From positions 2,669,001 to 2,733,000 of the forward strand of contig CAUJGJ010000332.1 in the NCBI GenBank assembly GCA_963170055.1: a DNA stretch of 64,000 nucleotides, written 5' to 3'. The notes beneath the pieces are model-generated. The model worked only from the letters and a program-made list of their open reading frames with translations. It had not been told where the DNA came from and did not search any database. Source of the stretch: Halisarca cf. caerulea. Its lineage: Eukaryota; Porifera; Demospongiae; Chondrillida; Halisarcidae. Positions 53,581 through 64,000 of this stretch are shown here, one piece after another. The first letter of the stretch is position 1; every line of letters begins with the position of its first letter. Made by a program: the position numbers and the translations under genes.

Positions 53581-56232
53581 TCACAAAGTACAACCTAAAT
53601 TGAAGTGGTATATATTATAGTTCTGTATGCACACACTGATTCGTTCATGCAAGGCCTCTCCAATATTGTGGTGGGGGTGGGCTGGACTGGATACAGTGCA
53701 TGTGCTAATTCCTATACATCCTACATTAATAATAATTATTATTGTAGCGGAATTTAGGAATATGCACACTGTTAATTCCGTGCAACCCACCTCTGTCAAG
53801 CTCTATGCTCGTCTAGCCCTATATATGCAGGTCTATCCGTAAGTATGACCGTCCAGCCCTGTGCAGCAACAACCCTACCATTGTTCCAATACATATTGTG
53901 ACAATTGACAAATTTTATCCCTACATCTTTTTTCATTATTAATCAGTGCGAGTGATAATTAGTTACTATATACAGGACGTGTGCATAGTGTATGCATGTG
54001 CTTCAAGCATGCCCTTAATTCAGCATCCTTTCATCCTCATATAGAGAGTTTTAGATATCAGGGCTTATACATGCAGTGAACCCGTACTTTGAGTGTGGCC
54101 ATGTGGTGTACATGCCTTGCATGCAGAACTTTTCATTCCAATGCCTCTATTACAGACTCCCAAATTACCCAAGTTTGTCTGCTACTTTGGAAATTTCCCA
54201 AGAACACTTCCTTGAGAACATCAATCAGGTCTACTACATACGTACTATAGAATCTGGTGCTATTGTCTTTGTCAAGCTATAGGTCGTCTATCTTATGATG
54301 CCAGGATCACATTATAATATTATTATAGATGCATTGCTTCATGGAATCTGATAGTATTGTAAGGAATTGTGCAGTCATTGTTCTTAACATAGTGACTGGT
54401 CTGACCTACAGACAGGATCCCTTCGAACCCCAAGGTGTTTGCAATAGAGGTGTTTGAATGTCTAGTTGTATAATATTATTTTATATAGCTATCGACATGC
54501 ACCATGCATGCGTGCATTGCATGCACATAGTTGGCAGTCTGCAAGCACAATGTACTGACTACAGCCCTGCATGCATGCATGTAGTCACTAGTACATATTG
54601 TAGGCCTGTGTTGTCATTTGTTTTCACATCGTCTCTCTACTTCGTATATATTTAATGTAGACACCCTCTCTAAAGCTGGATTAACAAGTAATGAAGAGAA
54701 AATATAAAATATAAACTACAATTAACTCAATCTAAACTGTATTATTATAATTTTATAGTCTTCATAATATATATAGGGTCCATGTATACTTTTCTATAGG
54801 CTATGTACAACTGTACTGTACAGCCTACATACATATGAACATATGTGCATGCTGTGTACATTTACTAACTTGTGAAAAGTATGATCATGACTCAGTACAG
54901 ATGCTATAGACACACATGCAATGCTTCGCACCAGTCCCTCGGGACTCATGCATAAGCCATGCATGTATAGACTGCAAAGTACTGTCCAAGTCCATTACTA
55001 TGCCTACTTATTTACTGTGAAAGGTGTGCATTTGCAACACATACGTATACATAACCACATTACACCATTGGCAATCAGCTGCAGCTATGGTGTAATATAT
55101 AGCCCTGCATGCATGAGGATGAAAAGAGTTTCAGCAATCCTGGAAATAATGTTATGAATCATCTTCAAGTTGGTACGCAAGTACAGAAACAGGGACTACT
55201 ACTTTAGCCTTCAAAGGTCTAACCATGTAGTGCCACCAGTACGGATTTCTAGCTGTATAAATTTGCCTTTGTACTTTATCAGGGGTTTGCGCGAACGCAG
55301 TCCCCCACTACCAAAAATTACACACCCGAGTTCCCCACGATAGGAGAATCGCAGGCTTCAACCATCCGAAGTGCAATGGAATAGCCTCCACCTGGGCCAC
55401 CTGCCTTGTTGATCACAGGGGACCTGTGCCAGGTAAGTTAACCTTAGGTTGTTGGAAGGTGAGACATCAGATAAACATGAATACAACACTTGTGGTTCCA
55501 TGTAGTAGGCCTACCTATCTAAGTCCTACTGTCCATAGAGACTATCGTGCAGGATGGAATACTATAGTACAGTTCTCAACATCAACCAAATGGTGCAATA
55601 ATTCCAGACATATATGGCACACATCAATCAAGTATTGTACATACCTTGAGATCTATGAACATGACTGACCATGGATCAATCCTGTATTGCATTTTTGCAT
55701 GTACATAGTACTATATCAAGCATGCACGCAAGTTAGCTATACATGACACATTGTGTGAATGTAGTAACTATAATACTATATACTGCATATATTGGTGGTA
55801 TTTGAGCATTATTACAAGGCACCCATGAGTTAAAGTTCATTATACGCCCACAAAAGTTCAAATTGAGCTCTTGTACATGCAATGGCAAATATGCAAATAT
55901 TTTAGCACGAAATATGCTAATAGCCAATTAGCCAAGATCTGCAATTTAAAGTTTCAACCAGCATGGGAAGACTATTACACTGTATATGGTAGTTCATATT
56001 ATGCCTCTGCTGCATGCCATGCAATAGTGTTCACATCATCCCTGTACTACGTACACCGTACTCAATAATAAAGGTAGACACCCTATCTAAAGCTGGATTA
56101 AACCAAGCTTATAACAAAAGGTGTGCATTTGCAGCACATGACCGCATACATTCAAGGTACAGATTTATGCACATGCAGTGTGCAATGTACTGCATATAAA
56201 ATAACTATGCAATCAGCTATTTAATATATAAT
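53581..56232 (+). repeat. Duplicated segment A' (right copy)
   Basis: Same order and orientation as 44323-48490 but 2.65 kb, lacking the two insertions described there. It ends at a short TA tract (56222-56240), after which the sequence is unique. The empty junctions TGATTCGTT|CATGCAAGG (about 53640) and GACTGACC|ATGGATC (about 55670) show the ancestral states. Confidence 0.9.
55280..55440 (-). ncRNA. U1 spliceosomal snRNA, copy 2
   Basis: The same structure as copy 1: ACTTACCTGG 5' end, GATCAACAAGG loop I, ATTGCACTTCGGAT loop II, Sm site GTAATTTTTGG and terminal GGGGGACTGCGTTCGCGC hairpin. Differences from copy 1: CCCC instead of CACT in stem I, CTTCGG instead of CTTTGG (closer to the canonical CUCCGG) and CAAACCCC instead of CAGACCCC at the 3' end. 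All appear compatible with function. It lies within segment A', so the gene was copied with the segment. Confidence 0.92.
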
Positions 56233-56483
56233 ATATATATGATGTATGGAGCCCTGCATGAGGCTTAAAGGATGAATGCATGATTATTATGAGCATGTAA
56301 CTCACATACATTTATATTATATGCCAATAGTTTGAATCCTTTGCAAGTGCACACATGTGGGACAATAGATTCAGATGTGCATGCAGACAGGAAATTCTAA
56401 TTCACTACAGTTACTGGACACTAGTGCTATTGTACAAATTTGAGATACAAGTCTAAAGTCATGGTGCACCACTGACTGATCCT

Positions 56484-59076
56484 TTAAGCTTTCACTGAGA
56501 ACCTGCAGAGTCCCCAATACCTGTCCCTTCGATAGCCATTATTGGAACTGGACAGCCATGAAGGATGGTACCTAGCCTCGTACACTCCTGGGGACTTGGG
56601 AGCCTGTGCAGTGTAAGACAACACAATATCCAACAGTAGGTGGTGAACTAGAATGGAACACATAAGTAGCACAACAGGTCAGCATCAAATTTGAATGTAT
56701 ATTAGTGAAATTGCTTACACAACTAGAGGACCAGCTCCAAAATACACAATACTACGGTAGCTGCAGTATACAGAGTACTACGTATGTAGCTGCAGTAGAC
56801 AGAGTACTATGTAGCTGCAGTATACAGAGTACTACGTAGCTGCAGCATACAGAGTACTATGTAGCTGCAGTATACAGAGTACTATGTAGCTGCAGTATAC
56901 AGAGTACTATGTAGCTGCAGTATACAGAGTACTATGTAGCTGCAGTATACAGAGTACTATGTAGCTGCAGTATACAGAGTACTATGTAGCTGCAGTATAC
57001 AGAGTACTATGTAGCTGCAGTATACAGAGTACTATGTAGCTGCAGTATACAGAGTACTATGTAGCTGCAGTATACAGAGTACTATGTAGCTGCAGTATAC
57101 AGAGTAATATGTAGCTGCAGTATACAGAGGACCAGCTTCAGTATACACCGGACCAGGTCCAGTATACTATATAGCAGGTAATTTTCACAGGGTACAATTT
57201 TCATGGATCATTAAAAAAGTACTTTTTATGGTCCTGAATTTGTGGTTCACACCAGAAAGAAAATATAACTTCAAGAAAAAGACTACTTCGTTCAATTCTC
57301 AAGCCATGATACAAGGCTACCATGAGTACAAAGACATTGGAAAGCTGAAGTCAGCGATAAATTTCGATCATTGTCAAATGCCAATGAGTAATCCTTATGA
57401 AATTTATACACCAATAATGCAGCCAACTTCCTTGCTGGTAACGATTACAGTTCTGACTGTATTAAATATCCATTGGGATCAGGTAAATTACTGCCGTTGT
57501 CTTCCTTAAGTTCTTCAATATGGACATACTGAATTGGAGAGACTATTGAGTCCTTTGTAAATTCTTCAGATCCATACCACGTACAGCGCAAAGCAATAAT
57601 TATGTGTGTGTGCATGCATGGCTACTCAATTCTGTGAGTAAATATTTCTAGGTTCCTTCCCAACCACAAAAATCATGAATTTTTTACTCCTAAATATTAG
57701 CAGCTGTATGGTAGATTGTACCAACTCCAATGTACAGAGTACCAGGTCCAGTGCATAGAGGACTAGCTGACAGCCAATTCAAGTATACTTAGGGGCTAGC
57801 TCCAGTATACAGAGGGCTGCTCCAGTATACTGAGGGCTAGCTCCAGTATACAGAGGGCTAGCTCCAGTATACAGAGGGCTAGCTTCAATATACAGAATTA
57901 AGGCCAGCTTCAGTATACAGGGGCTAGCTACAGTATACTGAGGGCCAACTTCAATATACAGAATTAAGGCCAGCTTCAGTATACAGAGGGCCAGCTTCAG
58001 TATACAGAAGGCTAGCTCCTGTATGTTGAATAGAGTTGAGTGTATTTGGGCGCTCACCTTGATTGTGGCACTACCACTAGACACAGCACTCTTGTTGTCA
58101 CAGTACAATCCTGACAAACTGCTTGTGCCATTCCTGTTGTAAAAGTCTGTTGACAAAGAACAGAAATAATACAAAACATGCCAGCAAGCAAACTATTAAG
58201 CATGCACATGCACTCACCCATGTACTACACACACAGTGCAAATCATGTACTGTACAAGTATTTTCATAGTTAGTATCAACTAAATCACTATCACAATACT
58301 ATTCTGCATCATGTATGTACATACAAGCAACCGCAATAGCATATTCAAGGCAAATGAGGACACACAGCAGTAATTTTGGTACTACACACCTAGGCACTGA
58401 TGTCAGCTAACAATGCATCAGAATTCAACTGTATGAGTTTTCTACGTCCTTGGAGTTGTTGAAGGCACACATTAAACATAGCACTTTTGTATACATTTTG
58501 GCAGTATTCTATGTACATGGATATGTCTTGTGTTATAACTGTGGTTTGGTTGTTTCACTTATCCGCAATTAGCTCAGTCCTTTTGAGGGTGGGTAATTGA
58601 GGGTCCACTGTACAGACAAAACACATTGACTTGAATGTGAACATACGTACATATATGATCTGACTTGGAAACCCTTGGTAAGTCCCACTTTACAGTCAGG
58701 TTTCCACCTGGGATGACCTCCTGAGATAGGAAACAACATGAGGTATATACGTAGTACATAAATCTTGCAAACAGTAAAAACACTTGACACCGGATAGTGT
58801 ACCTGGGGCTCCACCACAAGACAGTTCACTGAGGGCTCCTCTTCACACGGGACCTTCCAGTAGGACACTGCAGTAGATGTAGCAGTCTTTAGTTCAACCT
58901 ACAGCGGAGGAGCACTCAACTCAATCAATACACAGGGTTGTGTACTCAGTACATGCGCCAATACACATGCTCGCATGTACATGCACACGCATATACGCAC
59001 ACACACGCACACACACATATACTTAGACGTTCACACACATACACACACACATATACGTACACATACACACACACAT

Positions 59077-59152
<76 letters not shown>

Positions 59153-59862
59153 TGCATGTCAACCTTGACAACATAACACAGTTGTTACGATCACTATGTA
59201 TTGTAGCAATAGAGATGTTGAGACTAATTCATGGTACTTACGTGGAATGGTTTTAGGTAGTAATTTACCACAGCACATCAAACAACCTTCTTCAACACAC
59301 CTTCATCCCATATGCCAGCTGCTTCTCCACATCAATGAGAGCCCACACCTTCTCTGTCACATGAGATGACTCCTTTGACAAGTCCTCCAAGTAGTACTCA
59401 CCTGCCCCCTCCAGCTGTGTGGGCAGGGGAATGAACTCAACTACACACCTCGTGTGTACATGGGCAGTAGTGTGGTAAGATAAGGTAACCATACTAGTGG
59501 TAATAACAAACTGCATGCTAGATATGGTTACCATAATGTTTCTAGTGAAACACTGTACCGTACACACTGGCAGTGTGTATATTAACTCAATTATTATAGT
59601 CAAGGAATAAATGTATATAGAGTACATACTGTACATATGTATGCACACAGATTCTAAGCAGAAAAGGAACACACGTACCTTAGCCTTTACAACTGCAACA
59701 TTCAATTTTCCTCTCAAGTAATGGCTTTGATTTGAATATCTGAAGTTCAGAATTCCTTGAGAGTTCTGTAAACCAACACACAAGGTGTGTACAAAGTACA
59801 TATGTTTGTGTGAACTCCAGTCAAAAGGATGGCTAACATAACCCATTGTGAGCATGAAATAG

Positions 59863-59942
<80 letters not shown>

Positions 59943-59948
59943 GGTGTG

Positions 59949-60014
<66 letters not shown>

Positions 60015-60020
60015 GGTGTG

Positions 60021-60060
<40 letters not shown>

Positions 60061-60067
60061 TGCATGA

Positions 60068-60111
<44 letters not shown>

Positions 60112-63100
60112 ATGCATGCATGCGTGTGTCCATGTGTAGCTATATATATATATATGTATATCCACAAGCAGATTCAAGTAAGGTGGCAGGGCATATGGAT
60201 GAATATTTCATTCTACCAACTCACATAGAACAAAGCAGCATCATATCTCTCCCTTTTGTCCACATTGTCCACAAAGCAGTATCCCAACATGGCCCCATCC
60301 TTTGCCCAGTCTTTGGTTCTCTTCTCCTCATTTGGCAGGTTCAACGCTGGGTTACCCTTTGGATAGTAGAAAAAAATAAATTCTGTGTACAATGTTTCTA
60401 ATAGTGGAGCATAGACGCATTGATACCAAAATTGTGCACAGTGTATGAAGGATTTTAAAAAATTCAGCCCTTATGTATGTAGACCGCACTTGAAAGTCTC
60501 CCATATTGTGTGCATACAATAATCTATGGTAGTATCATGTGAATATACATTATCAAATGACATTGTTATGTATTCTATGCTTCTATAGTAGAGAACATCT
60601 ATGGTAGAGCATAAATATGCGGGAGTGCAGCCATTTTGTATTAATCTGTTACAACCTTCATATACATACACAGTGCAAGCCTCTATTTGGAAATTGTCCG
60701 GAGCAAAGGCATTCGTCAAAAGACATAGGAAGGGGGAGGCTGTGTGTAAACATACTGTATGTATACATGTGACCCACAATTTCAGGATGTGTTCGGGGGA
60801 GGGGGCAAGACTCTATATCAAGGGACAGCAAACCCCACACATATGTACATGAAGTCCTAAAGTTACAGTATGCCAATGAGAGTGTGGAAAGTGTAAAAGA
60901 TTTAAGAATTATAGAGCATTCAGCACTTTAGAGTATTGGGAAAAGTTTTCACCCAGCACACACAAGATATACAGCATGCATACACACACACACAGCATGG
61001 TGCTGAAATACCTGCTCAAATCTTATGGCCACCGACTTTCCCTGATGGTCCTTGAGTACAGCCTTCAAGTGCAGTGGTTGGGGGAGGGCGTAGTGTGCCC
61101 GTGAAGCACCAGCATGATCTGATGGGGCATTCCCTATAGCAAACAGCACAACAAACACATTTGACTATTGAGGCTGTCTGCATTCAACAGATTTCACTGC
61201 CCAAGCTTCCCATTCTGATTTTACATACATGACAACATACATACATGTTATATGCACATACGTACGTACGTACGTACGTACATAGCTACGTACCACAGAC
61301 CATATACAAAGTACATACGTATATTGTTGTCAATACACACAGCAATACTAAGGGATGGTTGCTGTATACAACTGATGCAGTACAATGATATACAGTAGAA
61401 CCTTGCAATAAGACCACCCTGGAAATAAGACCACCTCAGAATTAAGACCACTTTGTTGCAGTCCGGAATTTCTCCTATAGTTTTACATGGAAATTAGTTT
61501 CAGAATAAAGACTACATTTTTTCTTCTGGATGTCAAAACCTCACAATTAAGACCACTTATTTGTGGATATTGCTGTATTCTGTGGACATTAGGCTCTGAA
61601 ATGACGACATCAGTAGAAAGAGATGGTAAACTTGGGGTCACTTTTTTAACATCGTAATGGAGTAACAATAAAAGAGGTGTGATGGCCAGTACAATTTGTC
61701 TACAGTTTTATTGCCTTATGTGCATCCTGTGTCTATGGAATGACTTGTGGATGTGCCATGCTATTCTGGGCAGTACTTTCAGAAATAAGACCACCTCAAA
61801 ATTAAGACCACTAACAACGGTCCCAAGGGTGGTCGTATTTGTGAGGTTCTACTGTACTCTAAATCAGGAAAAATATTTGTAAACAATAAATTTTGCGAAT
61901 TACGTAGCGTCAAATCTGGTAGGCAGAGAAATTCGCGACTAAAAATTTTGCAAGTCTCCCCATCGATTACCTATACCTACGTATACTTTGGAACATGTGC
62001 AGAAATTTTCGCAGCCAAAAAAATTGCAATTGAGTGGAGTCAATTTGCAAAAAACGCAAATATTAGTGGTCACAAAATTTTCCCAATTTAGGGTACCATA
62101 CACACAGTTCATACACTGTCAATAGAAACTTCACCTTGGACCTTGATTCCTAGGCTGATTGTCACATTGCCAGTTGACCTCTGGTTGATGTTGAAGTTTG
62201 GCTTCTGGTCCCACTGGTATGAGCCGTGGAACAGCTCAAACCCAAGAAGCACCTCATCACAAGCAACCCATTCTCCTTCTGTAGAGAATACAAAGTACAC
62301 TATAAGAAAGCAACAAATCACTGTAAAATACCATTCATAGACAATATTACAGTAAGAAGTAATATTGCAACCACTGATAGTGGAGTCTCCCAAATAAGGA
62401 CACAGTAGAATAAACCTCTCTACAAGGACAGGACTTGAGATCACAAAAATTTCTTCCCTATATCTCAAAATACATTTTTAACCTCCCAGAGAGGACAACC
62501 TTAAGTCTCTACAAGTACAAACAAAGCTGTCGCAAAGCGTCCTATATTCGGAGGTTCCACTGTATCTCTGTATGTACAGATCCTCGTCAGCAGTACAACA
62601 CGGACAAATGACTTTCAGTGCACTTGTGATGTATACAGTGGAACCCTCTAGTCCGGACCCCTGAATTGCCAACACCCCTCTGATGTAGACACATGTCACT
62701 AGAACCGAATGATCCACTGTAATACGTCATAGTACATCCTCAATCTCTGAAATGAGGACACATATATAGTGAGACCTCACTTATCCACACCTCAGATATC
62801 CAGTTCCCTCACCTTCCGCAGTAGATTTCACTGGAACATATCTGCAATATTCCTACTGTACACTATACTACTGCTCCCTCATTTATCCAGTTCCCTCACT
62901 TTATCCACAATTTCATCCAGAACGGATGCGTGTGGGATAAGTGAGGTCTCACTGTATATACAATCAGGACAGTCTTTCTAGTCCCAAGGTGTCTGAAATA
63001 GAGGGGTTCTACTGTTATCAATTGAAGTCGACTGTGAAGGTCTATAGTTGTGGGAAGACATGCTCTGAAAGCTTTCCACAGACGTACAAAGGTATTCTAC

Positions 63101-63818
63101 TACTGTACTGTACTGTAAGAATGTCGAGTACATACCTACAGGTACGTATCTTCTTACACATATGTACATACTAAAGTAAAGCTTGTTTGGACTGATCTAT
63201 TTCACAGCACAGTATACATATATGACAACTGCAGACAAATGAAGGGCTGACCTTTGTCCATGTAAAACCCTAGGATATCAGTCACTGCCACACGCTGGTC
63301 ACTGGGGTTGGTGACTTGAAGATCAGCTGCAAACTTGTTTATCCAATATCCTGTGTGGGGAGGACAGGAAACATGATTAGTAGAATTCACAGACATCATC
63401 CCATGCAAGACTGCACAGTAGATGTACATGTGAGAGCATCTCACAACAAATAGGGAAATATGACATACATGCAAATAGAGATTATACAGTATATATAACC
63501 GTATGACCTCAGCCCACACTGGTGTGAATTAACATAAATAGTACATTAAATTTGTTAGACAAAGTACCGATCTGAGGAAACTGAAATACAGAAAACCAAT
63601 GAAATGTGATTGCTGCTGTTGTAGGATGTATGTGGGAATGCATGCATACATTTACGGCTGTAATAGTCACACGTATTGCTGTTTTCAGAAAAATCACTGC
63701 CCTCAATTTTGTACAATGATGTTCAAATTGCACACATGAGTCGTTTGGCTCACCATCTCTGTCACCATAGGTGGAGCTGACTTTGGTCTTTCCTCTCTGA
63801 ACCACTTCTAGTGGACAA
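56484..63818 (-). CDS. 3' part of a multi-exon gene of unknown function (11 exons; 5' end outside window)
   Basis: Minus-strand exons: 63754-63818, 63252-63350, 62135-62278, 61012-61133, 60225-60356, 59679-59765, 59301-59414, 58803-58898, 58651-58720, 58058-58146 and 56484-56603 (with stop). All have AG/GT borders; phases agree and total exactly 379 codons including stop. The peptide alternates short beta-strand-like segments (DLQVTNPSDQRVAVTDIL, LNFRYSNQ, LKAVLKDHQGKSVAIRFEQ). The C-terminus (LTVKWDLPRVSKSDHIYFYN ... GVYEARYHPSW ... WGLCRFSVKA) resembles SKICH/Ig-like beta-sandwich domains in layout, but only weakly. No enzyme motif or membrane segment is visible in this part. It could be a scaffold or adaptor; no name is justified. 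The last intron (1.45 kb) holds two minisatellites. Confidence 0.7.
56755..57130 (+). repeat. 25-bp minisatellite, about 15 copies
   Basis: Unit AGTACTATGTAGCTGCAGTA plus TACAG. The units are nearly identical in the middle and degenerate at both ends. Located in the last intron of the minus-strand gene. Confidence 0.95.
57770..58025 (+). repeat. Related 21-25-bp minisatellite
   Basis: Unit GAGGGCTAGCTCCAGTATAC plus A, with AATTAAGGCCAGCTTCA variants. It shares CAGTATACAGAG with the array at 56755, so both probably derive from one ancestor. It ends about 30 bp before the 58058 exon. Confidence 0.9.
58938..59151 (+). repeat. (CA)n microsatellite
   Basis: A pure CA tract (about 59070-59150) preceded by CA-rich text with TATACG interruptions; lies in an intron. 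Open frames here are repeat artefacts. Confidence 0.95.
59866..60112 (+). repeat. (GT)n microsatellite with two TTGGTGTGCATG interruptions
   Basis: About 245 bp of GT. The interruption TTGGTGTGCATG occurs twice about 72 bp apart, showing an internal duplication of the tract. Intronic. Confidence 0.95.
61256..61282. repeat. (ACGT)n palindromic microsatellite
   Basis: Six ACGT units (TACGTACGTACGTACGTACG) form a self-complementary tract. Intronic. Confidence 0.9.
61391..61856. mobile_element. 466-bp MITE with TACAGTAGAACCTTGC ends
   Basis: TACAGTAGAACCTTGCAATA at the left and TGAGGTTCTACTGTA at the right. Many internal copies of AAATAAGACCACCTC / AATTAAGACCAC occur in subterminal positions, as in some Tigger-type elements. 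Intronic, no coding capacity. Confidence 0.7.
62401..62564. mobile_element. Small Tigger-like MITE
   Basis: CACAGTAGAATAAACCTCTCTAC at the left and GGAGGTTCCACTGTA at the right, with internal CAGAGAGGACAACC. The left end is less certain. Confidence 0.45.
62634..63016. mobile_element. Tigger-like MITE interrupted by another MITE
   Basis: TACAGTGGAACCCTCTAGTC at 62634 and GAGGGGTTCTACTGTTA at 63016 are the ends. Internal text (GACACATGTCACTAGAACC, CTCTGAAATGAGGACAC, AGTCCCAAGGTGTCTG) follows the order of the 26894-27080 copy, but is split at 62766-62956. Confidence 0.75.
62766..62956. mobile_element. MITE nested inside another MITE
   Basis: TAGTGAGACCTCACTTATCC at the left and GATAAGTGAGGTCTCACTGTA at the right, with TA borders. 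Same family as 6440-6634, in inverse orientation. Removing it restores a continuous copy of the outer family. Confidence 0.8.
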
Positions 63819-64000
63819 CTGAGAGAAAAGACAGAAATTGAGTCAGACATTGTCAGTAAAGTACACCCTTACTTCTAAACATTAACTGACAGCTGCTACA
63901 CAGTTACAAAAAAACTGAATAATAAAACTGCACATACACTGCATGGATCTCCCCAATACAATCGAATTACAGTGCTACACACGCTGGTAGCTCACCCGTC

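Noticed and set aside
56755..57130. CRISPR-like 25-bp repeats
   Set aside because: No spacers; units are contiguous and degenerate outward as in a minisatellite.
57228..57509. 93-aa plus-strand frame in the last intron of the minus-strand gene
   Set aside because: Lies between two minisatellites, opposite a supported gene, and shows no domain or splice support.
59747..60401. Several 100-290-aa frames on both strands
   Set aside because: They consist of (GT)n/(CA)n repeat translations with short flanks; the true exons here are 59679-59765 and 60225-60356.

Overview
The window looks like nuclear DNA of an animal, most likely an early-branching one such as a sponge. It is AT-rich and has short spliced exons with GT..AG introns, a U1 snRNA gene pair and long (GT)n and (TA)n tracts. 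Its transposon mix (Academ/DUF6589, Tigger/pogo, Penelope-like, endonuclease-bearing non-LTR and Ty3/gypsy elements) is the kind known from sponges and cnidarians. The species assignment is inference. There is no bacterial-style operon, rRNA or CRISPR array.

Layout. About 0.5-3.5 kb is a decayed Ty3/gypsy retrotransposon on the minus strand. About 3.5-9.9 kb is mostly non-coding, with one possible exon and a 25-bp inverted-repeat pair at 8344 and 9928. The stretch 9982-15869 is an intact-looking 5.9-kb DNA transposon with 69-bp perfect terminal inverted repeats and an exact 9-bp target duplication. It carries a seven-exon DUF6589-type transposase and, convergently, a RecQ-like helicase; I interpret it as a helicase-bearing Academ (AcademH-type) element. 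A broken Tigger/pogo element (16349-18576) follows, itself split by a hAT-like insertion. From there to 63 kb many 150-470-bp TIR elements (MITEs) share Tigger-like ends.

About 23.3-37.9 kb holds a plus-strand spliced gene of unknown function. One Pro/Ser/His/Gln-rich exon occurs four times, and the last repeats sit in ~1.8-2.1-kb tandem units that also carry 11-bp minisatellites; all intron phases agree. About 38.5-40.0 kb is a head-to-head pair of Penelope-like (GIY-YIG) fragments. About 41.46-42.47 kb is a 22/27-bp minisatellite that is open in several frames on both strands.

About 44.3-56.2 kb is a modular block: segment A (with a U1 snRNA gene), three different reverse transcriptase fragments, then segment A' (with a second U1 gene). 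Nearly every junction lies in a (TA)n tract. About 56.5-63.8 kb is the 3' part (11 exons, 378 codons before the stop) of a minus-strand gene of unknown function, with two related minisatellites in its last intron.

The genes do not form one pathway. The two most interesting systems are the two-gene transposon at 10-16 kb and the (TA)n-jointed block at 44-56 kb.
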